Part shown: positions 54,523-64,000 of the stretch, in pieces
Layout: each line of letters starts with the position of its first letter
Position numbering within the stretch: the first letter of the stretch is position 1
NCBI GenBank assembly: GCA_015143295.1
Contig: CM026574.1
Span: 14,820,938-14,884,937 of the forward strand
Direction of reading: 5' to 3'
From: Tetracentron sinense
Taxonomy: Eukaryota > Streptophyta > Magnoliopsida > Trochodendrales > Trochodendraceae
Length of the DNA stretch: 64,000 bases
Translations under genes and position numbers: made by a program
The notes under the pieces: model-generated
Told to the model about the DNA's origin: nothing
Databases searched by the model: none
What the model saw: the letters and a program-made list of their open reading frames with translations, nothing else

Positions 54523-55326
54523 TCTAAACTTATTTGATCTAATGGGAGCTACATTATTATACCATGTATTAAGGTTTTTTCATACCATAATTTTATTTGA
54601 TAAAAATCTAAAAGTAAGATCTTCTTTTTAATAGTTTATTTGCTAATACATGTAAGTAAGTACTTATTTAAGGGCATTAGTATCATTTAAAAAATACACA
54701 ATAACATGAAACCAAAACTAGAAACATAGGTATAATCGAAAGATATAAAATTTCAAGGTATAAATTATGAAAAAAATTAATGTCAATAATGTTAAAACAT
54801 CTGCTTGCTTTAGCAAAATAAGCCTTAAACTTCCTTTATAAATAGAGACAAAATGTCTAATGTCTAGAAAGTAGAGCTTGTAAATAGATGTTTACCTAAC
54901 AATCTTATTTCGATTTAATCTCTTATTTTTTTTTTAGAAAATACGTCAAATAAGGTCTATCTTTTAGATTTGCCAAAATCTACCTTAAATTTCTAAGGAG
55001 TGAGGATCCTAAACAAATGAATCATAGTGGATAGTAGGACAATACTACTTTCCACCTATTTGTTTTAATGTTAATTTGCTAAAGATGTATCAAGGCCTAT
55101 TACCCGGAAATAAAACAGTGTTGGGTTGGATGCAAGTCTTAGCAAAGTGACATGGAAGTCATAGAAGCACGAAAAATTTATTGAAAAGTTGGCTTCACTC
55201 ATTAGGGTTCGTTTGGATTGCATAAATTGTGGGGTAGGAATTAGAAGATACAGATTTCAATTTTGTTGTTTGAATGCTTAAATTTCATGAATTCTAATTC
55301 AAGTAGAAAATCATACAGTGTAAGAG
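54523..55326. other. AT-rich spacer or intron upstream of the LOTUS pseudogene
   Basis: No NYN-domain exon was found on the plus strand. Nothing else was recognised. Confidence 0.4.
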
Positions 55327-55882
55327 CCTCATCCCCTAAAATTGGAAGAGTCTCCTCCACTTGACCATAAAGAGATTGATGCATGCGCAAGTGTGGGGGA
55401 ACAAAATACCACATCTGAAGTGGGATTTTTCCGAAGAATCTAGAGGACATGGTTCAGCCATAAACATGGTGGCTCGAGCAAGGGAAGTAATAATAGCGGT
55501 GATAGCTCTGAGACAACAAAGTTTGAGGTAAAATCTGTGGAATCAATGAGCCCTTGTGCTGATCCAACAGGTTCATGCTCATTTTCTTTATCCAATGTAA
55601 GCAAACCAATTCCGGATGAGGTAACTGCAAGGAGTTCTGAAGAAAATGGTGATAAAACCAGCCCAAGTGAGGGATTCTTTAACCGGGTTATGAACTTGTG
55701 TAGATTTTGGAGCACTAGCAGAAACTCTGATGCCGCAAGTGAACAATGCAGCGAAAAGCTGAGCAAGATAGACAGTCATTCTGAAAATCATGAACTATTC
55801 TCAAATGATTCTTTTTGGAATGACATGGAATCATTTATAGGCACCCCAAAGGTTTAGTCCTCGTCTCTCAATCGAAGACCAG

Positions 55883-58800
55883 GTAACTTGCTTTTCTTTA
55901 CCTTTAAGTAGTTTCCGGTCTGTATCGGTAATAATCTGTCAGCCAGCTTAAGCCCATATTTGTGTTATTTTTCTAGACATGAACATTTTGGTCGCCTATC
56001 ATTCATTTGCTTCTCGTTATCTTATATATAACAATATTGCACAAGTCAACAAAAGATCCTATTACAAGGTCTAGGATGTAGAGATCCACTTTTTTTTTTT
56101 CTCTCATTCTTAAGTCAGAACTTGTGGCGTCAGAATAATAATAGAGGATGATAGTTGGTGACCCATACATTATGTGATATCTTCATCATGATGGTATACT
56201 GATAATTAGTTTTTTGCATTCTGATAGCATTGAGATGTACATACAAGAAAATTTCTGTATATGGAGGATACATATGTAGTTTGACTGTTTGAGTATTATG
56301 AATGAGAATTGCTACATAATTGTAATACCCAAACCTTGGTGGCCCACCAGTTGATGCAACTCCTACCAGAAATATCGAGGGATGCTGTTATAGTCATATT
56401 GGATCTTGAAGTAGTGAGATTGTAGAATTTTTTTTTTCACCATTTATTAAAATCTTATGACCATTTGAAATATTAGCAAGTAATTTAATATTAAAGTGAG
56501 GAAAATAGAAGCAACAAATTTGTTCACATCTCATCGTTTTCCTTTAGTCTCTCGTCATATATTTTGTATAGAATATACCATATAAACATTGCATTTAGGT
56601 CCCATTGCTTTAGAGTAATTTTGAGTTGAGAGTTCAATACTCTCTCAGGCAAAATTTTCTCACTTAATTCTTTAGTATATTATGTGCACCGTGATATTTT
56701 AAATTTGAGAACATATATGAATGATATTCCTGTTGGTGTTAATCCATAATTATTAACCGTTGACCACAATAATCAAACCAGGATCAATGCTATAGCTCAA
56801 TTGGTTGACATTTTACTCATCCACCAGGATGCATACTATTAAGGTTTCAAATTTCGTTTTTGTGGGAAATATCGGAACTCCAAAATGGAAAATATTGCAA
56901 GATATTTTGAAATGGAGTTTTAGATGTTTGAGGAAAACTTAGGAAAACATGGAATATTTCGTTGAAGCTTTTTAAAATAAATGCACATTTGGAATTAAAA
57001 AAATGCAAAAAAAAAAAAAACCAATGGGCATTGAAGATTTGAAATGGGACAAAGACACGCGATCGCAGCAGTGTCTCATAATCAGATATGAATATTCGTT
57101 GCAAAAAGTGTTTTAATTATATAATATATGTTTTATCAGGTGATCAAGCATAGTAGTGTTGGTATGGAGTTTCAATTGAGAGATCTTTGAAATATTCAGT
57201 TAATAGCTGCAAGTAGTGCTTTTGATATTGCTGACACTTGAGTATGAGACCAAGCCTTTGTCTGGGTAAGACTCTAGGCATTTGTCTGACACTCGTGGTT
57301 TCAAAATTTCACACATTTTCTAACGTTTCCTACAAAATGTTTCTATTTCTATGGGCATTGACAAAATTTACTTGCGCCATAAAAACTATAATTTTGACCG
57401 TTTCCTATATATATATATAATTATATATACTAGTAGGCGTGCACATGCAAGGCACGTGCGTAGATATAATAATCAAATAATAGTATAAAAATTTCAGGGC
57501 CATTTTGGAGAACTAAAACTTGATGGATATATTAGGAACAAAAAAAAGACATAAGGGCATTTTGGGTATAAATTTTAAGGGATGTGTTGAAAAAAAATGA
57601 TGGCATTTGGGGTATAGAAAATTTAGGAGTTTTTTCGGAAGTAAAGGAAATAACATGGGGGTATTTTGGGAAATTTCACTTGAGGGATATATTAGGGACA
57701 AAACAATATTTAGCAGTATTTCAGGTATAATAAAACTTGAGGGTTATTTTGGGTATAGACTCTTGGATGAACAATTTTGTCTTTTGTTCATTCATTTCAA
57801 AATTTTACTTAGTTTTAGAAATAAGATGTTTTAATTCACATGGATGGAAATGTTTAGCAGGGTTAACTAATTAATTGTGTGAAACTCTTGATTCTTCCTT
57901 TTTGTTCATAAAGTCAATTTCTCAAGTTTTATGGCGAAGACCAATCGCTCCTTTACGATCTGAAATAATGCATAAGGTATTAATTTTTTAATGATATAAA
58001 ATGTAATGGGTTACCTATTACACATAATTTTGAATAATTAATGACTAGGGACTCCAATTGGTTAGTTATAGTTATAATTATTTAACTAATTTGGTTATTA
58101 AGAGTGTGAAAATATTTCTATTATTATTCGAATAAAAATAATAATTCCTATTTTGGTTTAAAACTTAAAATTTTAAATAAATAAAACAAATCAAGAAACA
58201 TTAAGATCAAATTATGCATTTATATTAAGATGCATTTTAGTAATATTTCATTAATAAAAACTTTTTCTAAATTAAAAAATTACATTTTGAGCCAGATTGT
58301 AACTTTATGTGGGTATATGAGTCTTATGGTTTATGTGATGTACCCGTATTACATTATTTTTGGGTTGTGTTACTTTGTGGCCATGACTAACTATAGACCA
58401 TTTATTAACATTTAAAGTTTCAGACATGACAGCTTATGTCACCTATTATTTATCTCACTTTTCCTATTCCAAATGGCTATTTTTTTTTATTACACCATGA
58501 GTTTTGAGTGTGAATTGATACTTATATCACATGTTATTCATTTCACTTTTTCTATTCCATTTTTTTTGGGCTACACAATTTGAGTATAAATTGATACAAT
58601 TCCTGTCAATAGGTCTTGATTTGGATGATCACAGTTCACATTTGTATTTCTTATTTGCATTGATTACTGCGAGTAAAATAACTTATAAAAGAAAATTTTA
58701 CTTTACTGTAAGTAGAAAGTGAGTACATTAGTGTTGGCAGGATGAGAAGAGGTTCCCCTCCCTAGTCCCTAGCTGTGTGGTATAATGTAGCACGAATGCA

Positions 58801-59197
58801 GGGGACCTGAGACCACTATATGATGGGTTCCCCATCCAGGAGATTTCTGAGGCCCATAAAATGATACTATTGAGCGAACCTTCCACTTCAATCTTTTACA
58901 TGCTTTTGGATGGTCAGAAATAATAGGATATGCTGTCCAGAACAACGTCTATAGATTGCATAGCTGGGATCATCTTTTTTGAGTCGGCTTCTCTAGGAGA
59001 TCTCTTAGGTAGGAGTGACGTGGGAGCTTTTAATGGTGGGTACCCAACCTGCTGTTTCATGTCTGTAGCCACCCACAAGGAAAGGCAGCTTCTACTCATC
59101 CTAGCATGAATAACATTCCTCTTGTATAGAACTTCAAGAATTGCATTCAAAATAACATGGATATATAAAAATTTTGTGTTATTGTGGTTTGTATCAG
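55883..59197 (+). other. Intron of the LOTUS pseudogene, transposon-rich
   Basis: GT at 55883, AG at 59196-59197. It contains a Helitron end (57430), imperfect repeats of a GGGTATTTTGGG/AACTTGAGGGATATATTAGGG unit (57490-57770), and otherwise AT-rich unrecognised sequence. A minus-strand frame at 59273-58914 matched nothing recognised. Confidence 0.55.
57430..57770 (-). mobile_element. Helitron-like 3' end on the minus strand, with internal repeats
   Basis: On the minus strand the sequence ends GCACGTGCCTTGCATGTGC...CTAGT, a short hairpin (CACGTGC/GCATGTG) followed by CTAG before T, as in Helitron termini. The body to the right consists of imperfect ~60-bp repeats. The TC start was not located. 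Confidence 0.45.
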
Positions 59198-60356
59198 GGA
59201 ACAGATGGCGCAGAATATGCAAAAAGAAGGACCTTTGGTTCTTAATTCTCTCAGTGCAAGTGATCTCCTTCACTTAGTCGATTTCTTAATATCAGAAAAG
59301 AAATGGGTAGAAGATTGCCCCTCCCAAGATTTTCCTTTCAAACTGACTAAGCCTGGTAGAAAGAGGTCCTCTTCATCTCATCCTCACAGTTTTAACGGGT
59401 TGCGTTCTATCTTTTTGGGAATGGCATCTCAGTCTAACTTACTGAGACTACCAGAGCAAGAGGGGTGGGAAAGGAGATCAATATCGCTTGCAGACTGGAG
59501 TTTGTTCATCCGAAAGTAACAAAAAAAAAATCGAACAAGTCCCGAAGTGAGATACTAGCAAACTGTCAGAACCTTGTGGCTGAGACTTTGAAGGAATACC
59601 CAGAAGGATTCAAGATGGCTTGCTTTAAGAAACTGTTCCTTGAGAGGTATGGCTATGCTCTGGATTATCAAAGGCTTGGTTACCAAAAACTGACTGCACT
59701 GTTACAGACAATGCCTGGGGTGAAGATGGATTCCACTTATATCCTACCTGCCAGAAAAATCTCAAAGGATTCCGGCCTGGAAACTGCCTTTCCTTGTGAC
59801 CTAGAAAACAATGGTGGGTAGTGAGTTCTCTGAAATATCAAGCAAGATTGATGATTGTGATGGTGTGTGGGAGGAACTTGGGCCTGTTTCTGAGACAAAT
59901 TTCATAGAACCTGGTTTGGATGAGAAAAGAAAACAAAAACTGGCAGAACGGGTAGATTATGTGGATGATTCTTCTTTATCTGACAAGTTCTCGGATTCTC
60001 AAGGAGAGAGCCCCACATTAAATAGATCAGAAGGGCAGGGAAAGCCAAGGAGAAACAAGGAAGATAGCTCGCTATTACAGATTCTTGATTCGTGGTACAG
60101 TAGTAAGGATGCTAACGGCTGTAAGGATCAGTCACAGAATATCAATAACTTTGTGGATTGTTCTAGAAACGGTTCAAAGCCTTTGGGTTCATCTGGGGTT
60201 GGGGTCAAGACCACCCATCTGATTACAAACTCTGGGCAGAAGCCAAAGCCACTCAAGAAGCATTCTTTTGTTTCAGATGCACATAGGGATGACAAGGAGA
60301 AGCTGGTTGATGACTTATTGGGTAACTTGAAGACAGAATCGAGAGTGCAGGGTTGA

Positions 60357-60990
60357 AGGACTTGAGCGAAACCAAGAGATGTCGAGTTCTGGTTCTTTGA
60401 CTTGGGACTTCAGTATCAAAGGGATCCAGACTCTTGGAGGATTGACCGGAGACAACAGAAGGTGAGGAATTGGTATTCTTGATTCTCTGCCATTCATATT
60501 GTAGACATAGTAATTTTCGACTATATTGATTTCCTGCTGAAATTTTGTGCACAGTGGGAATTATCGGAGGAATTGAGAAATTTGATATATTTTTGGGCAT
60601 TCAACTGTAAGGGTTTTATAGTAATAGTTTTTGACTGGGATGGAAATGAGGGATTCTAAGAGACCTCTTATATCAGAAAAGAAGGCGAGGAATCAGTATT
60701 CTTGATACGCTATCTCAGGGATTGAGTGGGAGAACAGAAGGTGGGGACAGAAATGGCGTGGATTTAAGAGAGACAACAGATGCTGCGAGCCTGTGAATAA
60801 GGTCTACAGCACTTATCCATTGCTTCCTAATTTGGTATTGATACGGCCATTTTCCTTATGCGCTGTGGGAAGTATCATATTTTAGATAACAGAATTATGT
60901 TGTACCTTTTCAAATTAGATTTACAGTGAAGCATTGATGTTAGTTGGGATTTAGCAGTTGGAGTTGGTTTGTACGCTCAATTGGGAGGGC
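60357..60990 (+). other. Former 3' flank of the LOTUS pseudogene
   Basis: It contains two related stretches (GAAGGTGAGGAATTGGTATTC at about 60459 and GAAGGCGAGGAATCAGTATTC at 60681), a local duplication about 220 bp apart. No gene. Confidence 0.5.
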
Positions 60991-60996
60991 CTCATC

Positions 60997-61332
60997 TTAG
61001 CAATTAGCACTGTGGATTTTGCTAACTAGCTGGAGAGAGAGAGAGAGAGTACAATTGCACGTCACTTTGGAGGAGAATTTTTTTTTAATTTGAATTTCTC
61101 CTTTTTTTGCCCCCTCCAATAGGCAAGCCACACATGCGATTGAAATCAGGACTGCAATCCAATCTCCAGGCTTTGTGCACCCCCCTCCCATTGAATGGAA
61201 TTCCAATGGCCCCATCTCCACATCACCCGGGAGAGTTGTGAATCTATTGAGCGACTTGATCCCAGGCCCTCCATCAATGACGCGCACACACCTTTGCCCA
61301 GCTGAGAGGTTATGAATCTTTTGCATGTCCAT
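60997..61332 (-). CDS. Unrecognised 111-codon frame
   Basis: The minus strand from an ATG at 61332 reads MDMQKIHNLSAGQRCVRVID and continues with GDVEMGPLEFHSMGGGCTKP, followed by a hydrophobic stretch WIAVLISIACVACLLEG that could be one membrane segment. Codon composition is more gene-like than the surroundings, but no family was recognised and the C-terminus runs into low-complexity K-rich sequence. It could be a gene fragment or chance. Confidence 0.2.
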   Translation of the reverse strand: MDMQKIHNLSAGQRCVRVIDGGPGIKSLNRFTTLPGDVEMGPLEFHSMGGGCTKPGDWIAVLISIACVACLLEGAKKGEIQIKKKFSSKVTCNCTLSLSLQLVSKIHSANC

Positions 61333-61379
61333 AAATTTTGAATGTTAATGTGAGCTAACATTGAAAAAGGATACATATG

Positions 61380-62325
61380 TAAAGAAAATGCTAGCCCAAA
61401 CCGCGTTAACTACTAATGGATTCTTAAATAGAAAGTCAAAACACCTTTGAATATAAATCTAGTAAAAAGTGTTTTTATTCTACGCAATTGGTGCTATGTG
61501 TCCTATAGAGCCTACATACACGGAAGCCAGCATCTAAGGATAGCATTCTCCATCCTACTAGACCCCCTTGTTCAAGCAAGAACAAAGGCCTAATTCACAC
61601 ATTAGAAAAGCTACGATAGCTTTCATGGAGAAAATTACAATTTCCTACCCCGGCCCTTTATCCATTTATTGATCAATCAATACATGATTTTGTAACACAA
61701 CCAGTCCTCTCTTCATTGATTTCTCAGTCAAACCATCCAAAGAGAAATTGGCCAGTAGGCCACAGTGCCGGCTGTTGTTGCAACTTCCAAGCAGAGGTAA
61801 CAGGATCCAACCTCAATTTATTAATTTCTCCATAAGGGCTGGATTTCGATAGGTGCTGAATTCAGAATTTAAGTAACCAACATGTGTGCTACATAAATAA
61901 GACAGCAGATACTAAACATTACTGTCGAGGCGTTCTTTATACACAGTTTTATACTAGTACAGGTTTGTCTCGTCTTGTCTCCCGTAACAGCACCAAATGG
62001 GAAACGGGCTTCTATAAATGTGAATTTTCTTTCCTATGATAACGGCCAACTACCGAAACCACCTCGACATTCTCTGGTTATTGATCTCTTTGGAGAAACT
62101 TCACATTCTGGATGAAAGTACCCCCCATCTTCAGATTTGATTACCTACCCTTTACATCTTTGGCTGCAATTAAATGGCTTCCACTGGATGAAATATCTGA
62201 TATGATTTTTTTTTCCAGAATAGATGTCGCTTTGTTCCATGGCCTAATCTTCTATAGCGTCATCGTTATTCAGTAGAAAGGCGGGTTTTTTTTCCATCTA
62301 ATAAAATGTGGATCAAGAACCACTC
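61380..62325. other. Intergenic or 3' UTR sequence of a minus-strand gene
   Basis: If the terminal exon at 62326-62406 is real, 62325 downward is its 3' UTR. No other feature was recognised. Confidence 0.35.
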
Positions 62326-62406
62326 CTACCAGTGCAAAGAGCGAATCCTTCGAAGAACACGTGATTGTTTTTGCTTCTCCTCAACCGGGATCAGGCTTTC
62401 CATGAG
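62326..62406 (-). CDS. Probable last exon of an unidentified gene
   Basis: The minus strand, after an acceptor TTTGCATGCAG, reads LMESLIPVEEKQKQSRVLRR then IRSLHW and a TAG stop at 62328-62326. The sequence is charged, looks coding, and ends cleanly. I do not recognise the family. Upstream exons should lie at higher coordinates; one candidate is 63384-63328. Confidence 0.45.
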   Translation of the reverse strand, partial: LMESLIPVEEKQKQSRVLRRIRSLHW

Positions 62407-63327
62407 CTGCATGCAAATCAATTGGACAGTTAGTTCTGCAGTAAGCTACTCTTGAAAATGGAGTACTCAGTTATCTTCATCCGGTATACAATCACCTTTA
62501 AAAGACGTGAGCAAAAACATTAGAAAATAATTTATATAGAAACAGTAAACACATCAAACTGCCATTGAAGTTGGTCTACAAACATGGAGGTCATTATTTT
62601 ACAAACAGAAATGTCAATTACCAGGCAACAGTACGGAAGTGCGCCTTTGTTCATTGAAAATTTAATTCATTAGAAATTCCTAGCTTCAGTTCAAATTATA
62701 TTGTAGGAATAAACTAACCTTGGCCTTTTGCGTAAACAAGGGTTTACAGCCTAAAGATGTGTGCCCTATAGAGAAGGAAGACACCTTACATAAAAAAAAG
62801 AAAAAGAAAAGCCGGGCCTAATATCTGTTGCAGCACTAAGCAAATTTAAAAGAAATGTGTCTTAAGATTCATCACATGGAGGTCATTATGATGGAAATTC
62901 CAGAAAAAATGTGACAAGTTTGTTCCTTAAGTGTATCTCATACTAAGATTCTTAGTTCGTTAAAAAATTTAAGCATTGAAAATTTCATTTGGGCCTATAT
63001 GGATAAAAATATTGATTAGTACCAAGTTATTTGGAATAAAGATTCCAAAGAACAAACAACCCATATACACACACTCCTACTCAGGTCAGCAAAGGATGCT
63101 CATTCACATTGAAAGAAATTTAAAATATTACATGAGGCTAAAACTTACTTTTTATAAAGTAAAGCTGCACTCAGAAAAGTAAAGCTTCAATCAGAAGTCA
63201 GAACAATCATTAACGAGTAAACAAAATGGGAACCACAACCACCAGAAAAGAAGAAAACAAATCACCCAATTGAGTGAAATTAAATAGGATGCTTGCCATT
63301 ATCCAATCAGTTCAATTGTTCACCTAC
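62407..63327. other. Putative intron, nothing recognised
   Basis: AT-rich, with no repeat borders; a short purine run lies at 62793-62812. Confidence 0.35.
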
Positions 63328-63384
63328 CATGCGTAGGATCCAGGGGACAATGCATCCCAAACCACTGATCCATCACGCACCATG
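63328..63384 (-). CDS. Candidate internal exon of the same minus-strand gene
   Basis: An acceptor ATAACAG and donor GCATG|GTAGGTG on the minus strand bound 57 nt that read MVRDGSVVWDALSPGSYAW in one phase. The length is a multiple of three and the donor is good, but the assignment is speculative. Confidence 0.25.
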
Positions 63385-63589
63385 CTGTTATGCTATACTA
63401 ATCATCACTGTCTGTGATACTAGACTAAAATTATACCGAAACATAACTAAACTCTAAAGTTACTACAACTGATCTTTGAAAAAATAAAGGAATCTGCAGG
63501 ACTGAGACCATATTTTCCAGTTTAACAATACAAGATGATTCAATCTTCTTTATTGATGATCACATCAAAGGAAATAAAGTAGCGTAGTC

Positions 63590-63716
63590 AAGGCGTTGCC
63601 TAGGCATTCTTGGCAAGGTATGGAATAGATGGGGGGCGGTGTGTTCTGGGCAAGCGCCAAGGCGACACCCGGATGCCTAATTGCTGGGCGATGGCCTAGC
63701 CGCTGCACTTCTACTT
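63590..63716. repeat. CAAGGCG/CGCCTAGGC-type dispersed repeat
   Basis: Words such as CAAGGCGTTGCCTAGGCATT, CAAGCGCCAAGGCGACACC and GGGCGATGGCCTAGCCGC, partly self-complementary, form a GC-rich island in AT-rich DNA. This word style is common at the ends of plant hAT-like repeats. Confidence 0.4.
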
Positions 63717-63779
63717 TTTTTTGATCGATATACCAAGCAAATATATAAAAAGGAAAGCATCACAAGTACAAAGGAGTAG
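63717..63779 (-). mobile_element. 63-bp 5'-truncated LINE insertion with 15-bp TSD
   Basis: GCTGCACTTCTACTT flanks it on both sides (63702-63716 and 63780-63794). The insert begins with a T run followed by GATCGATATACCAAGC on the plus strand, like the 3' end of the larger LINE at 1631 (T run, GATCGGAAAAAGCC). It is therefore the tail of a related LINE in minus orientation. Confidence 0.85.
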
Positions 63780-63794
63780 GCTGCACTTCTACTT

Positions 63795-64000
63795 ATTGTT
63801 ATCTATTATATTAATCAATATTAATTATGTTTATTATACTTTAATTAAATGAAAACTTAGTTTGTTATTAGTTAATCTTAACTATATATAATTGACTCTC
63901 TCTCATTTAACATTTTAGGGCAGAGGAGAAAAGAAAAGGCAGAGAGGTACTTACCTACGCCAACCATCGGCAGTCATCACCAGTGTCCACCATTGGTAGT
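63795..64000. other. Right edge: AT-rich, nothing recognised
   Basis: No feature could be supported. Confidence 0.4.

Larger units (their letters stand above)
55327..60356 (+). pseudogene. LOTUS/OST-HTH domain protein (MARF1-like NYN family) pseudogene
   Basis: Two exons, 55327-55882 and 59198-60356, joined by GT-AG with matching phase (ACCAG|GTAACT; TATCAG|GGAACAG). Readable blocks: SEVGFFRRI, FFNRVMNLCRFW, NDSFWNDMESFIGTPKG, GLVLVSQSKTREQMAQNM, then an OST-HTH-associated region (LSASDLLHLVDFLISEKKWVE). A LOTUS winged-helix follows (AETLKEYPEGFKMACFKKLF, YGYALDYQRLGY, LLQTMPGVKM; 59550-59755) and a tail (VWEELGPVSET). Damage: TAG at 55441-55443; a 1-base loss near 55852; a shift near 59458; one extra A in the A10 run at 59521; a shift near 59815. 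The N-terminal NYN nuclease domain is not in the window. Plant relatives are annotated as RNA-binding or putative endonuclease proteins. Confidence 0.85.

Noticed and set aside
59458..59820. Frame breaks in the LOTUS gene as tiny introns
   Set aside because: The shifts are of one or a few bases within conserved sequence and lack splice sites.

Overview
This is a stretch of a plant nuclear genome, most likely a flowering plant. Evidence: genes in short GT-AG exons, 12-base tRNA-Met primer sites behind LTRs, a Tekay/Del-like chromovirus, a TRIM, Helitrons, hAT/Mutator/pogo MITEs and fragments of plant gene families (phytocyanin, plant LOTUS/NYN proteins). The species cannot be named from the sequence. 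Nothing bacterial, organellar or viral was seen, and no tRNA or rRNA gene.

Left flank (1-7.8 kb): decayed, nested retroelements. A Copia pol is split by a reverse-strand LINE (1629-3738), ends in its 3' LTR (4680-4880) and abuts the tail of a second Copia (to ~5512). A reverse-strand PBS/LTR remnant and dispersed repeats follow.

Gene 1 (27114 down to 8153, minus strand): eleven exons joining into one open frame of 543 codons, encoding the N-terminal part of a FAM135-like (DUF3657/DUF676) putative serine esterase. It stops where the lipase domain begins; the rest is not in the window. Its introns are loaded with transposons: an RTE LINE fragment, nested hAT elements, a TIR element holding a phytocyanin pseudogene, two copies of one hAT-like MITE, and a Copia without gag. 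A Mutator-like MITE with three CACGTG cores lies about 100 bp upstream of the probable 5' leader.

Middle (27.6-38.8 kb): a MITE cluster, a 366-bp TRIM, a run of Helitrons, and a 3.45-kb probable solo LTR with a 5-bp target duplication.

Gypsy element (38830-49153): complete and recent, with 2.55/2.60-kb LTRs, TSD CTAAA, PBS, gag, pol with chromodomain, and PPT. A 144-bp GT-AG intron appears to separate gag from pol, so that splicing would make one 1521-residue Gag-Pol. Each LTR carries a ~25-bp minisatellite.

Right flank (49-64 kb): a foldback MITE, a GAGCTCG-rich element, a non-autonomous LTR element whose 3' LTR holds a pogo/Lemi-like transposon, and a decayed LOTUS/OST-HTH (MARF1-like) pseudogene on the plus strand (55327-60356) with one nonsense codon and four or more frame breaks. 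Beyond it are a possible terminal exon of an unrecognised minus-strand gene (62326-62406) and a 63-bp LINE insertion with a 15-bp target duplication.
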